Shown here: piece after piece, positions 8,987-17,659 of the stretch
How positions within the stretch are numbered: position 1 is the stretch's first letter
Layout of the letters: every line of letters begins with the position of its first letter
Assembly (NCBI GenBank): GCA_913057205.1
Contig: CAJXNO010000007.1
Span: 39,875 to 103,874, forward strand
Length of the DNA stretch: 64,000 nucleotides
Direction: 5' to 3'
From: an uncultured Flavobacteriales bacterium
GTDB taxonomy: Bacteria > Bacteroidota > Bacteroidia > Flavobacteriales_G > Salibacteraceae
Translations under genes and position numbers: made by a program
Notes under the pieces: model-generated
Seen by the model: only the letters and a program-made list of their open reading frames with translations
What the model was told of the DNA's origin: nothing
The model's database searches: none

Positions 8987-9604
8987 ATGAGAAAGATCTT
9001 CACGCTATCCCTCATCATTTTTATGCCGTTTCTGCTCATTGCCCAGGAAAATGGCAAAATACAAGAGCTCGGACTCACAACAAATAACCTTTCAAGTGTT
9101 GGGCTGAGTTACCGTATTGGCAACAACAATGCCCTATGGCGATTCAACACCAGCGCGAATAACCTGTCCATTATGATAGAAGATAATGAAGCAACAAGTT
9201 GGAGGGATCATCTGAACATATCTGCTTCTATAGGTAGGGAATGGAGAAAACCGATAGGCAACATGTTTGAGTTGCGATCTGGGGTTGATCTTGGTTTTGG
9301 GTATGCAAATGATCAATTGGCCTATTACTTTGATACGAGGTCGTTAGAGGGAAAGAATTATACGTTGATCTCAAGTATAAACGGTGTTTTTGGCTTCAAT
9401 TTTATCTTGGGGAAAGCGATAGTCTTGGGCTTTGAGGTACAGCCAATTGTGTCCTACAGCTTTGGTTTAGGAGATCAAAGTACCGTAAGCCTTGGATCAA
9501 GTGAATTCACCATTAATGAGAAAGAACGGTCATTCAATTTCGACTTATCCACAAGCAGCGCGCTTTTTTCGTTGGCCTATCGTTTCAGTCGGTCGAAGGA
9601 CTAG
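8987..9604 (+). CDS. Outer-membrane beta-barrel protein, paralogue B
   Basis: This is the sister of the upstream barrel gene. It shares KIQELGLTT, YRIGNNNALWRF, SIGREWRKPIGNMFELRSG, VLGFEVQPIVSY and the terminal LAYRFSRSKD, with a signal peptide ending LLIAQ. The ends and strand-turn positions are conserved while the loops differ in length and sequence, as expected for surface-exposed variable loops after duplication. Function unknown. The downstream neighbour queA converges on it. Confidence 0.7.
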   Translation: MRKIFTLSLIIFMPFLLIAQENGKIQELGLTTNNLSSVGLSYRIGNNNALWRFNTSANNLSIMIEDNEATSWRDHLNISASIGREWRKPIGNMFELRSGVDLGFGYANDQLAYYFDTRSLEGKNYTLISSINGVFGFNFILGKAIVLGFEVQPIVSYSFGLGDQSTVSLGSSEFTINEKERSFNFDLSTSSALFSLAYRFSRSKD

Positions 9605-9664
9605 CATCATTCCAAACACAAAGGTGTACCTAGCGCATCTTTTATTGATGGATGATATTGGAGA

Positions 9665-10903
9665 TTATCTAAACAGAATCGAACTGTCCCCAAAGCTGAG
9701 GAAGCGGAAATCGTTCTTCATCGCGTAGTCATACACCTTACGCCAGTCATTCCCAATGAAGGCGGAGACCAACAGCAACAGGGTGCTTTCTGGCTGATGG
9801 AAGTTGGTGATGAGCGCGTCCGCTAAGCGAATCTTATACCCCGGCGCGATCAGGAGTTGTGTACTACCACTCAAGTAGCTGCGTTGGTGAGCCGTCATCC
9901 AATCCAGTACGGCTTGCAGTGCCTGTTGAGCTTCAACGCTGGAAGTGTCTAGTTCGTACGGCTCCCACTGGCCTACAAAGAGTTCTTTCATGGCATGCCC
10001 TTCCAGCAGCTTCACACCGAACCAAAAGATGCTCTCAATGGTGCGTAAAGAGGTAGTGCCAACGGCTATAATCCGATTCTCCTCTTGGGAATTCAGCATT
10101 TGCTCTATGGCATTGCGGGAAACGTGGATCCGCTCCTGGTGCATTTCATGGTCTTGCATGGTAGCCGACTTCACCGGTTTGAAGGTTCCTGCGCCAACGT
10201 GCAAGCTCACAAACACCGATTGGACCTGTTGTGCACGCAATTGATCCAGTACCTGTTGGGTGAAGTGGAGTCCGGCCGTGGGAGCTGCAACCGAGCCATC
10301 AGCTTGTGCATAAACGGTTTGGTAGCGTTCTTCGTCTTCTGCCTCTGTATCTCTATTGAGGTAAGGCGGCAGCGGAAGGATCCCCACATCATCCATCACC
10401 TCAGCAAATGTTTTGTGGTTATCCCAGGTGAACCGTACTTGATACGCATCGGTTTCCTTAGCGAGGAGTTCTACACTCAGCCTATAATCGCCATTTGGTG
10501 AAGGGATGACCCTTGTCAAGCGCTCGTTCAGCTTCCACCGCTTTGCATTCCCTACCATTGCTTTCCAAACAACCGATTCGGTTTGAGCGAAGGCTTCATT
10601 CACCTCTACCGGTTGCAATGGTTCCAAACAAAGAATCTCGATCTGCGCTCCCGTACTCCGATGAAAGAACATCCGCGCGTGAATGACCTTTGTGTCGTTG
10701 AAAATAAGCGCATCTCCAGGCTCCAAAACTTGAGGAAGCTCCTTGAACACCTTGTGATCGATGGTTCCGCTTCGATAGACCAACAGCTTGCTCTTATCCC
10801 GTTCCTTTAAAGGGTACTGAGCTATCCGCTCATCCGGCAGCACATAGGTAAAGTCACGGATGGATAAGGATGATGGATGTGTTGATCGTTCGTTTTCGCT
10901 CAT
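9665..10903 (-). CDS. queA: S-adenosylmethionine:tRNA ribosyltransferase-isomerase QueA
   Basis: QueA transfers and rearranges the ribosyl group of SAM onto preQ1 at tRNA position 34, giving epoxyqueuosine. Clear family blocks are seen in order: GDALIFNDTKVI, ILPLPPYLNR, YQTVYAQADGSVAAPTAGLHF, SLHVGAGTFKPV, GTTSLRTIES and LITNFHQPESTLLLLVSAF. The length of 412 residues is the longer form common in Bacteroidota. It starts at the ATG at 10903 with a short Ser-rich leader. It is transcribed alone, convergent with the barrel genes. Confidence 0.97.
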   Translation of the reverse strand: MSENERSTHPSSLSIRDFTYVLPDERIAQYPLKERDKSKLLVYRSGTIDHKVFKELPQVLEPGDALIFNDTKVIHARMFFHRSTGAQIEILCLEPLQPVEVNEAFAQTESVVWKAMVGNAKRWKLNERLTRVIPSPNGDYRLSVELLAKETDAYQVRFTWDNHKTFAEVMDDVGILPLPPYLNRDTEAEDEERYQTVYAQADGSVAAPTAGLHFTQQVLDQLRAQQVQSVFVSLHVGAGTFKPVKSATMQDHEMHQERIHVSRNAIEQMLNSQEENRIIAVGTTSLRTIESIFWFGVKLLEGHAMKELFVGQWEPYELDTSSVEAQQALQAVLDWMTAHQRSYLSGSTQLLIAPGYKIRLADALITNFHQPESTLLLLVSAFIGNDWRKVYDYAMKNDFRFLSFGDSSILFR

Positions 10904-11050
10904 AACACTCTTCGTTGAAAAGTATGAGCGACAAATCTATGAAGCTATGTGTTCCGTGTGCATGATGGAGAAGCGATCTAAGAGATAGGTTCATGCATGA
11001 AATACTTGCTTCCGTTCCTTAAATTCAAAACGTTCAAATGCTTGAAAACC

Positions 11051-11299
11051 ATGTCGGAAAAACCATTAAAAGAGCTTACACCCGAAGAGTTGAATGAAGA
11101 GATCAAGCAGATGCGGCGCAATGAAATCTTTCATGCATTCAGCATAGGTCTGATGGGAGGCGTAATCATCTACAGCGTGATTCAGAACACGTGGGTATTG
11201 GTGACGCTGACACCCTTATTCTTTATCTATAAACTTATAAGACAGAGTGATAGATATAAAGAGTTGAAGCAATTGATAAAGGATAGAAACGCTTTCTAA
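11051..11299 (+). CDS. Small membrane protein with two hydrophobic helices
   Basis: From the ATG at 11051 (MSEKPLKELTPEELNEE) the protein has an acidic-amphipathic N-terminal helix followed by two hydrophobic segments, near residues 30-47 and 50-64, and a charged tail. An upstream in-frame ATG at 10997 would add 18 residues without family support. Its TAA overlaps the ATG of the acetyltransferase by one base (TAATG), so the two are translationally coupled. Small proteins of this form are common in Bacteroidota; function unknown. Confidence 0.6.
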   Translation: MSEKPLKELTPEELNEEIKQMRRNEIFHAFSIGLMGGVIIYSVIQNTWVLVTLTPLFFIYKLIRQSDRYKELKQLIKDRNAF

Positions 11300-11847
11300 T
11301 GCCCGCAGGTTTCACCCCATATTTGACAACTGAGCGACTTGTGCTTCGTCCAATTGAGCTTCAAGATCGAGCCACGGTCTTCGCTTATCGGTCAGATAAA
11401 AGAACCAATCGATATCAGGGTTTCGTTCCTGAGCGTATCGAGCAGGTTGAGGATTTCATACATCGCCAACCCGATTCCTGGAATGTGCCGGATAGCTGGT
11501 TTCAGTTGGTGATCATCGAAAATTCAACGGAGTCGCTGATCGGCGATATTGGGGTTCATTTCCTAGAAGACGAAAGGCAGTGTGAGATTGGAATCACCTT
11601 GCAAGCTGAATCCCATAGAAATGGTTATGCGAAAGAGGCCTTGAGTGCGTTGTTCGATCATCTGTTCAGCGACCTGAAGAAGCATCGGATCACGGCATCG
11701 GTGGATCCACGGAATATTTCATGCATCAGCATGCTCGAAGGACTTGGTTTTCGCAAAGAAGCGCATTTCAGAGAGGCCGTCTTTTTTAAAGGAGAATGGG
11801 TGGATGATTTTGTTTATGGATTGTTGGATCACGAGTGGAAAAAGTGA
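11299..11847 (+). CDS. GNAT family N-acetyltransferase (RimJ/RimL type)
   Basis: The opening TERLVLRPIELQD is the usual start of RimJ/RimL-like GNAT enzymes. Motif A, which binds the acetyl-CoA pyrophosphate, appears as GITLQAESHRNGYAKEAL (Q/R-x-x-G-x-A pattern), followed by HRITASVDPRNISCISMLEGLGF, broken here for clarity at the ILE-SER junction in the family as motif B. At 182 residues it is full length. Such enzymes acetylate protein N-termini, antibiotics or small amines; the substrate here is unknown. It overlaps the preceding membrane protein by one base. Confidence 0.85.
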   Translation: MPAGFTPYLTTERLVLRPIELQDRATVFAYRSDKRTNRYQGFVPERIEQVEDFIHRQPDSWNVPDSWFQLVIIENSTESLIGDIGVHFLEDERQCEIGITLQAESHRNGYAKEALSALFDHLFSDLKKHRITASVDPRNISCISMLEGLGFRKEAHFREAVFFKGEWVDDFVYGLLDHEWKK

Positions 11848-11852
11848 ATTTC

Positions 11853-11900
11853 GCGTAAAGGCGTAAAGGCGTAAAGGCGTAAAGGCGTAAAGGCGTAAAG
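11853..11900. repeat. Six perfect tandem copies of GCGTAAAG
   Basis: Six uninterrupted copies of the 8-mer GCGTAAAG fill 11853-11900, immediately after the acetyltransferase stop. They are followed by a degenerate unit (ACGCAGAG). Perfect copies suggest recent expansion by slippage. The array is intergenic, so length change should not alter a protein. Confidence 0.95.
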
Positions 11901-11960
11901 ACGCAGAGACCCTGATTCACAGAACCGCAAAGCGACAATATTAAGCAGAATCAAAACATT

Positions 11961-12389
11961 ATGGCGGGATTATCAACTTACCCTACCGATCAAGACATCA
12001 AAACGCACATCAATTCGATAGAACAAGCTTCTAAACGCGAGGATGCGCGAACCCTATGGAAGCTCTTTCAGGCAGTAACCCATGACCCAGGTAGAACATG
12101 GGGTAATGAGAAGAACCCAGCTTTCATCATTGGCTTTGGAGCATATACGTACCAACGAAAAGGCAGCAAGGATGAATACCAATGGTTTAAGTTGGGGTTT
12201 GCCCCACGGAAGTCTCAGTTGACCTTGTATCTGATGTGCGACGTAAGCAGAGATGAGGCGCTTCTCTCAGAAATCGGGAAGTGTAAATGGGGAAAAGGCT
12301 GTTTATACATCAACAAACTTGCGGATATCGATCTGGGTAAATTGAAAATGCTCATCAAGCAAACTTGGGAACGGAATCAGAACCTTTAG
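11961..12389 (+). CDS. DUF1801 domain protein (YdhG-like)
   Basis: This 142-residue protein shows the DUF1801 pattern: an N-terminal helix with REDARTLWKLFQAVTHDPG, then WGNEKNPAFIIGFGAYTY, a core KLGFAPRKSQLTLYLM and a C-terminal KCKWGKGCLYINKLADID leading to a final helix. The fold is a small alpha/beta domain related to iron-chaperone-like YdhG proteins, with no established reaction. It is downstream of the 8-mer array, and a short hairpin (12391-12409) follows its stop. Confidence 0.75.
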   Translation: MAGLSTYPTDQDIKTHINSIEQASKREDARTLWKLFQAVTHDPGRTWGNEKNPAFIIGFGAYTYQRKGSKDEYQWFKLGFAPRKSQLTLYLMCDVSRDEALLSEIGKCKWGKGCLYINKLADIDLGKLKMLIKQTWERNQNL

Positions 12390-12390
12390 C

Positions 12391-12409
12391 ATCCATCTTG
12401 TAGATGGAT
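12391..12409. other. Short hairpin after DUF1801 gene
   Basis: ATCCATC and GATGGAT form a 7-bp stem with a 5-base loop directly after the stop codon. No T-run follows, so it is at best a weak terminator or an mRNA 3' end stabiliser. Confidence 0.35.
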
Positions 12410-12441
12410 TGATAGCCTTTCACCTTCATAGCTGATGCAGG

Positions 12442-14319
12442 ATGATACATTTGCAGCTCACGCAATCGTTATTCATGGAGCAACAAGCTGTCTTAGCATC
12501 TGTCAAAAGCATTCTCAACAATCTTCCATCAGATTGGCTGAATCTAACCACCCACCGGCTCGATATCTATAACGAGTCTAAGGCCAAGTATGAGTTCTTG
12601 CAATCCTTGGAGTCGCTGCTTCAGGACGGTGAACCGACGTCTACTTCATTGAACACTCTGCCAACCGCCTACGATTACATCCGGCTTGGGCATCCGCTCT
12701 CCTCGGTTTTAGAGTGGGCTTTAGCGAAACTTCAGGGCTTGCCTTCGAGTCATCTGATCAGCTTTTCGTCCCGCACCACTCCCCTTTTGGCTATTCTAAG
12801 AACCAACTCCTTGGCGAAAAAATCTACCCAGGTCTACTACACGGGGCAACTACCTGCAGCTTTTGATGCCGAAACGGTCAGAACGGTTTATGGCTATCAA
12901 TTTGATATAACTGAGGTGCATGATGTACATGACATTCCGTCTACCGATGAAAGCGTTGTAGTCATCACAAACAACGACGAGATCGGTAGGCAAACACTGC
13001 CGCATGGGGTCGACTTTTTAATTCAGGTTCATCAGGAACTGGGAAGCATCGTTTACATCAATCAGCCTGATCGAGATGACTATGTGGGACCGATTCAACA
13101 CGTACGACGAAGAGAAAGCATTGCCATGACGCCAGTGAACTGTCACGCAGCATTGAAGCAGCTGCTTGGAACTCCCGCTAAGGCGAGTGATACCAAGCTC
13201 ATTGATAGCAAAAAACAGGAAGTGATCAAGACGGTGCAGGAAGTAACCCACACCCATTCAAAAGCCGTTCTTGGTTCGAGCGGACTTTCTGTTCAATACG
13301 CGATCATGATGGGATTGTTTGACCATGCATTAACCTCCTACCCTGGGAAAGATATCAAGTTCTTAGTTCCCCCGAACTGCTACGGTGGAACCAATGATCA
13401 GGCGCGTCGTGTTGCTGAAAGTGTAGATCGCGTGGAGATCTTAGACCTTCCGGTTGACGGAGACAATGATATGGTTCAGAGCATCGATCGTGTATTGGAT
13501 CAAGTAGCCAGAATAGACGCCGTCCCATTTATCATTGCTGAGATTCCAACGAACCCTCGTGTTGAGGTTCCTGTGTTGGAAGACCTCCATGCGGCGTTGA
13601 TACAAAAGCGAACTACAACCGATAATCGAGTGGCTATTGCCCCAGTTTTCATATTGGATCAAACGTTCTGTCCAAACATACCGTTTCTAGCAGAAGACGG
13701 TATCTTCCAAGGTATTCAAGCATTGGCGTATGTAAGTGGATCCAAGTTTCCAAGTGGTGGAAAATGTACTGCCGGATACTGCGCCGCAAATCAGGAGGCA
13801 GAACACCTTATGAGGTACATCCAGCGCCATATATTGCTGTGCGATAACGAAGCAACAGATCATCAAATCGAAATCTTGGCCGAGCAGATGCCTTCCATGA
13901 ATCAGCGCATTGAAGATGCATACAAGAATACCCGTGCATTTGTCGCTTTCATCGAGCAGGCATTGCCGGAAGCGAAGATCAACTTCGTTTCCGAAGCGTT
14001 GGCTGAACGAGGCTTCACTCCTTCTGTGTTCTCATTGGACCTACCAACAAAAGGTGCGACACACGAAGAACGGGAAGCGTATAAGCGAGTGCTGAACCTG
14101 AAGCTCATCGATATGATGATCAACCAGATTCCAGATGAAAGCAAGTACTGCGTGAGCTATGGTCAGCTGAAAGGGTGCTATTGGACCATCCCAGCAACAT
14201 CAACCCAAGGCACTACCAAGGAGTCTGATAAAGACTACATCGCCCGGGTTTCTGTGTCGGGCGACTTCGACCTCGAACGGCATAAAGCAGTATTCCGGCA
14301 GTTTGTAGAGGAAATTTAG
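12442..14319 (+). CDS. Large PLP-dependent transferase of the Cys/Met metabolism type
   Basis: The protein has about 625 residues; the alternative ATG at 12475 (MEQQAVLASVKSI) is equally likely as start. The C-terminal half carries a fold-type I PLP domain: FLVPPNCYGGTNDQ, IIAEIPTNPRVEVP, VFILDQTF and the Schiff-base lysine in VSGSKFPSGGKCTAGY. This resembles cystathionine gamma-synthase/lyase enzymes. The N-terminal 250 residues have no clear domain that I recognise and make it far longer than standard members (about 400). Similar large PLP proteins occur in Bacteroidota. The reaction is probably C-S lyase or transsulfuration chemistry, but this is inferred from fold only. Confidence 0.7.
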   Translation: MIHLQLTQSLFMEQQAVLASVKSILNNLPSDWLNLTTHRLDIYNESKAKYEFLQSLESLLQDGEPTSTSLNTLPTAYDYIRLGHPLSSVLEWALAKLQGLPSSHLISFSSRTTPLLAILRTNSLAKKSTQVYYTGQLPAAFDAETVRTVYGYQFDITEVHDVHDIPSTDESVVVITNNDEIGRQTLPHGVDFLIQVHQELGSIVYINQPDRDDYVGPIQHVRRRESIAMTPVNCHAALKQLLGTPAKASDTKLIDSKKQEVIKTVQEVTHTHSKAVLGSSGLSVQYAIMMGLFDHALTSYPGKDIKFLVPPNCYGGTNDQARRVAESVDRVEILDLPVDGDNDMVQSIDRVLDQVARIDAVPFIIAEIPTNPRVEVPVLEDLHAALIQKRTTTDNRVAIAPVFILDQTFCPNIPFLAEDGIFQGIQALAYVSGSKFPSGGKCTAGYCAANQEAEHLMRYIQRHILLCDNEATDHQIEILAEQMPSMNQRIEDAYKNTRAFVAFIEQALPEAKINFVSEALAERGFTPSVFSLDLPTKGATHEEREAYKRVLNLKLIDMMINQIPDESKYCVSYGQLKGCYWTIPATSTQGTTKESDKDYIARVSVSGDFDLERHKAVFRQFVEEI

Positions 14320-14340
14320 CTTCTGGCTTCTGGCTTTTAG
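14319..14340. repeat. Short GCTTCTG direct repeats downstream of PLP gene
   Basis: GCTTCTG occurs twice in tandem and then as GCTTTTAGC, starting on the last base of the stop codon. The following 60 bases are AT-rich and contain CCTAATGATT twice (about 14376 and 14401), the second copy overlapping the next start codon. Confidence 0.5.
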
Positions 14341-14404
14341 CTATTGGATCTTAGCGCTAGCTTTATTTATTCATTCCTAATGATTTGATTACGAACACAT
14401 CCTA

Positions 14405-14776
14405 ATGATTCCTGCCACCATCTTCACCATCCTTACGATCCTTGTTATGCTCTTCCAGCTAGCACTGGCACTTAGGGCACCTTGGGGCAGTGCATCCATG
14501 GGTGGTAAGTATCCTGGAAAATACCCGGTCAAGATGCGAATAGTGGCACTAGTGAATATGTTGGTACTTGGATTCACGGCAGCCATCATACTAGCCAAAG
14601 CCGATATCGCCTACCTGATGCTCAAGCCGATCACAGGGGTTGGCATTTGGATCGTAGTGGGCTTCTTTGCCTTAGGAACCATTATGAATACCATCACCCG
14701 AAGTAAGATCGAAAGGATCTGGGCGCCCGTTGCTCTTGGCCAGTGTATAACAACGCTCTTGATTGCTTTGGGGTAG
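14405..14776 (+). CDS. Small integral membrane protein, four helices
   Basis: This 123-residue protein is mostly hydrophobic. Predicted membrane segments lie near residues 4-23, 45-64, 73-95 and 106-122, separated by short basic loops (GGKYPGKYPVKMR, RSKIERIW). The pattern is like a small four-helix bundle seen in many uncharacterised Bacteroidota proteins; no catalytic motif is visible. It converges with the O-antigen ligase-like gene, with 13 bp between them. Confidence 0.6.
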   Translation: MIPATIFTILTILVMLFQLALALRAPWGSASMGGKYPGKYPVKMRIVALVNMLVLGFTAAIILAKADIAYLMLKPITGVGIWIVVGFFALGTIMNTITRSKIERIWAPVALGQCITTLLIALG

Positions 14777-14789
14777 CTCAGATACTGGT

Positions 14790-16517
14790 TTAACGATCAC
14801 CTCCACGCTCCTCGAGCTTCTTATGAATCAGTCCGGCGTAGTAATCGGTTATTGGTGATTTGAAATTCACCCGGTCTAACCACTCTTCAGCTTCAGAATA
14901 GCGCTGTAGGTTGTAATGCACAATAGCGAGGTTTAGCAGTGCACCATCAAACCGCGGATTGATTGCATGCGCGTCAAGGAGAACGGATCGTGCCTCATCA
15001 TAACGTTGTTGAGCATTCAAACTCATGCCGTAGTTGCTGACTACTTCATAGTTAAACGGCGCTTCTTCGTACGCTTTTTTGCTATAAAACTCAAAGGCGT
15101 CATGATTCGTTAGTCTAAGGTGTGCTTCAGCCATGAAGGATGAGATTGGAACATCTCCGCCGACGTAGTTATAGAAAGGTGATTGCGCCGCTTGTGCCAG
15201 CTCAATGGTATTTTGATGATCCGAGCTTTTTTTTGCGGTAATCATTTCACGTGCATGGTACTCCCCATTCAGACGATAGGCTCCAATCAAGACTCCCAGA
15301 ACTAGTGGAAGGATAAATACCCATTTCATCCACCTGCTGACCTTAGGGAGGTAATCTGACTCAAAAGCGACTATGGCAAAAACTATGAAGAGTAGAACTT
15401 GGTGTTCGATGCGCTCTCGGGGAAAGCTGAAGCTCGCTATTACCATGTACCCTAAAACACCAATTAAGAGAACAGTAGCCGGAGATCGTTTCAACTTGAG
15501 CCATGAACGCGTCAAATATCCCAAGAATAGAGTGTATAAGAACAAACCCAAGAGTCCGAGCTCAGCTGTAATCCATAAGAAGTCATTGTGTGGACGCTGC
15601 ATACGCAGACCAAATACCTCAAACGTGTCAAACCCTCCAATACCGAACTTCGTATAATTCAAGGCCCAGTTACCAGCACCTACCCCGTAAAACGGAGCTT
15701 CTTGAATGAGTCTCCATGTCTTTTCCCAAATGAAGAGGCGCTCATACAGTGATGTACTGTCGAATAGCCCTGACGAAACTGCCAATGGAATGGAGCATAT
15801 CAGAAGTGCAATTCCTATCATGCCCCCTATTACTACCTTTCTGCTCCAGTTTCCCCATATCCGATAGATCGCAAAGCCTGCAATGAATACCAGTAAACCG
15901 AGCAAGGCTGACCTGGTTGACAAGAGCATGATAACAGTGATGCACAACGCCATGGTGATCCAAGCCAGCTTTTTCCAGCTTTTGTTGATGTAGTGCTGCG
16001 CATAGATGAGCAGTGGTATTAGGAGGTACATCAACGATGCCAACAGGTTGGGATGGGCTGATGATCCAGCAAATGGTTTATCGTGAAGAAACGTCAAGCC
16101 TAACAATCCTGCGTTGTAGATGATCAGCGCCAAGGCAAGCGAAATGAGCAGTTTCATGATGAAAGGCCGCTCACCGAGTTCCAAGAGTTTGATGATTGTG
16201 ACAAAAACAGGCAAGCCTAAAAAGAAGCGATGGGCATCAAACAGAGCTTCACTAGCACTCATGCTCCACAGCATACTCAACAGGGAAAGGAAAAAAATGC
16301 CGAGAAGCAGGAATTCAAGTATACCAAAACGGAGATTTCGCTGTGTAATCACCAAGAGCGAGAGCCAAAAGGAAGCCAGCGTATAGCGAAGCAAAAGGTT
16401 ATCATCAATGAACCACTCGCTCCTTGTGAAACAAACCGAGGTGATCAAAAACAAAAAAATCACCTTGAAAGTAAGGTGATTCTTTTGGTTTATTTTTTGA
16501 ATAAAAGAAACAAGCAA
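14790..16517 (-). CDS. O-antigen ligase/polymerase (Wzy_C) family protein with C-terminal TPR repeats
   Basis: The N-terminal 400 residues form about ten or more membrane helices. The conserved large periplasmic loop contains the Wzy_C signatures ERLFIWEKTWRLIQEAPF-YGVGAGNW and RPHNDFLWITAELGLLG. The remaining 150 residues are soluble and contain TPR-like helices (AFEFYSKKAYEEAP, AQQRYDEARSVLLDAHAINP, YNLQRYSEAEEWLDRV). Members join or polymerise glycans on the lipid carrier at the outer face of the inner membrane. The Wzy_C plus TPR layout is frequent in Bacteroidota. The start is uncertain: a terminator hairpin lies within the first 20 codons after the ATG at 16517, and no other ATG exists before residue 80. 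Confidence 0.82.
   Translation of the reverse strand: MLVSFIQKINQKNHLTFKVIFLFLITSVCFTRSEWFIDDNLLLRYTLASFWLSLLVITQRNLRFGILEFLLLGIFFLSLLSMLWSMSASEALFDAHRFFLGLPVFVTIIKLLELGERPFIMKLLISLALALIIYNAGLLGLTFLHDKPFAGSSAHPNLLASLMYLLIPLLIYAQHYINKSWKKLAWITMALCITVIMLLSTRSALLGLLVFIAGFAIYRIWGNWSRKVVIGGMIGIALLICSIPLAVSSGLFDSTSLYERLFIWEKTWRLIQEAPFYGVGAGNWALNYTKFGIGGFDTFEVFGLRMQRPHNDFLWITAELGLLGLFLYTLFLGYLTRSWLKLKRSPATVLLIGVLGYMVIASFSFPRERIEHQVLLFIVFAIVAFESDYLPKVSRWMKWVFILPLVLGVLIGAYRLNGEYHAREMITAKKSSDHQNTIELAQAAQSPFYNYVGGDVPISSFMAEAHLRLTNHDAFEFYSKKAYEEAPFNYEVVSNYGMSLNAQQRYDEARSVLLDAHAINPRFDGALLNLAIVHYNLQRYSEAEEWLDRVNFKSPITDYYAGLIHKKLEERGGDR
16453..16481 (-). terminator. Intrinsic terminator of Ig-like lipoprotein gene, inside the next reading frame
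   Basis: AATCACCTT and AAGGTGATT form a perfect 9-bp stem with a 6-base loop. On the minus strand the stem runs into seven T and then GTTTTTG. It lies 40-70 bases after the lipoprotein stop at 16521 but also inside codons 13-22 of the O-antigen ligase-like gene. Confidence 0.75.
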
Positions 16518-16520
16518 GGG

Positions 16521-17147
16521 CTAGTTCTTTGTGTAGTAAAGCTCGTATTTGGTTTGACCACCAACAGAATTCTCATGGTTTAACTCCAAGATCAAATCTC
16601 CATTGTTGTCAATCGTTCCTGAACCTGACCATTGGTCACCTGGAGCGCCTTGCTCCGGCACATTCAAGGTACTTGCATCAACGTACATGACGTATACGGG
16701 GAAAGCATCTAAGAAGAGTCGATTGTTCAAGGTGGTAGAACTCGTCAACTTATCAGAACCAGCAGAAACCGTGGTTGGTGTTCCGGTAGAAGATCCGTAG
16801 ATCAAATTGGCAGACACGAAATAAACACCATCTAAGTGATCTGCATCGTTCCTAACCTGTACAATACGCTCAACAGCCGGCGCCTCATTGCCAGCTTCAT
16901 CTTGTACTTGATAATCAAGGGTGTAATCACCAACAAGGTCAACATCTACGGTGCCTGTAACTTTCACTTCTCCCGTTACATCTCCGTCCTTATCATCAAC
17001 AGCTGTGTAGCCTGGATCTGTAAATGATGCATTCAGTGAATGAACAATGGTGTTCTCGCCGGCCAGGTTAAGTTCTGGTTCGATCTCATCTTTACACGCC
17101 GTAAACGTGATGGCGAATGCGAGCAATAGGTAGCTTATTCTTTTCAT
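16521..17147 (-). CDS. Lipoprotein with Ig-like (DUF5011/HYR-type) domain
   Basis: From the ATG at 17147 (MKRISYLLLAFAITFTAC) there is a lipoprotein signal with a TAC lipobox, cysteine at residue 18. Residues about 35-95 are a DUF5011-type immunoglobulin-like domain: FTDPGYTAVDDKDGDV, then VDVDLVGDYTLDYQV-DEAGN, the canonical cadherin-like repeat of surface proteins. The rest is a beta-rich domain with a GSGTIDNNGDL turn, found in Bacteroidota lipoproteins such as BT_2262-like proteins. It is probably anchored to the outer membrane. A terminator lies just downstream at 16453-16481. Confidence 0.78.
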   Translation of the reverse strand: MKRISYLLLAFAITFTACKDEIEPELNLAGENTIVHSLNASFTDPGYTAVDDKDGDVTGEVKVTGTVDVDLVGDYTLDYQVQDEAGNEAPAVERIVQVRNDADHLDGVYFVSANLIYGSSTGTPTTVSAGSDKLTSSTTLNNRLFLDAFPVYVMYVDASTLNVPEQGAPGDQWSGSGTIDNNGDLILELNHENSVGGQTKYELYYTKN

Positions 17148-17309
17148 AATGTGGATTGCAGCGTTCAAAAGTATCGGATTAAACGCTTGGTTCTGTTTTT
17201 ATTAATGTGCCTAAGACGTAGAAAGAACACTTGGTGTTGGGTAAGCATAGTATAAATCTATCCCTTTATAGAAACAATCAAATAAACCTATGCTAAATGC
17301 TTTACGTTC

Positions 17310-17340
17310 TTTGCATCGTAAAACCGCTGAAATACATTTG
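17310..17340 (+). promoter_or_regulatory. Consensus promoter of thioredoxin gene
   Basis: TTTG at 17310-17313 and TACATTTG at 17333-17340 are exact matches to the Bacteroidota -33 and -7 elements, with 19 bases between. The ATG at 17345 begins four bases after the -7 element, which predicts a leaderless transcript. Confidence 0.8.
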
Positions 17341-17344
17341 AATT

Positions 17345-17659
17345 ATGTTTCAAGAATTAGAACAAGATAATTTACAAGAGATCGTAAGCAGCAACGATAA
17401 GATTGTTGTGCAATACTCCGCTGGATGGTGCGGCAACTGTGCCATGATGAAGCCAAGGTTCAAGCGCATGGCCGGTGAGATGGAAGACATCACTTTTGTT
17501 TTGGTAGATGCCGAAAAGTTTCCGAATTCACGCCAGTTGGCAAACGTTGACAACCTGCCCACCTTTGCTACTTTTCATGGCGGACAACATACCGGACAGG
17601 TACAAACCAACCGGGCTGAAAAACTAAAAGAATTGGTCGATGCGCTTGCCTCTCATTAA
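17345..17659 (+). CDS. Thioredoxin family protein
   Basis: A 104-residue single-domain thioredoxin. The active site is WCGNC (Cys 29 and Cys 32) in QYSAGWCGNCAMMKP, with the cis-proline in NLPTFATF. There is no signal peptide, so it acts in the cytoplasm. The GN dipeptide between the cysteines differs from the GP of classical thioredoxin and should change its redox potential. Its last 20 bp overlap the start of the next gene, so the two are translated together. It probably serves a thiol peroxidase or similar reductase partner; none lies next to it here. Confidence 0.88.
   Translation: MFQELEQDNLQEIVSSNDKIVVQYSAGWCGNCAMMKPRFKRMAGEMEDITFVLVDAEKFPNSRQLANVDNLPTFATFHGGQHTGQVQTNRAEKLKELVDALASH

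Noticed and set aside
11853..11900. CRISPR array
   Set aside because: The unit is 8 bp with no spacers; it is a simple tandem repeat.
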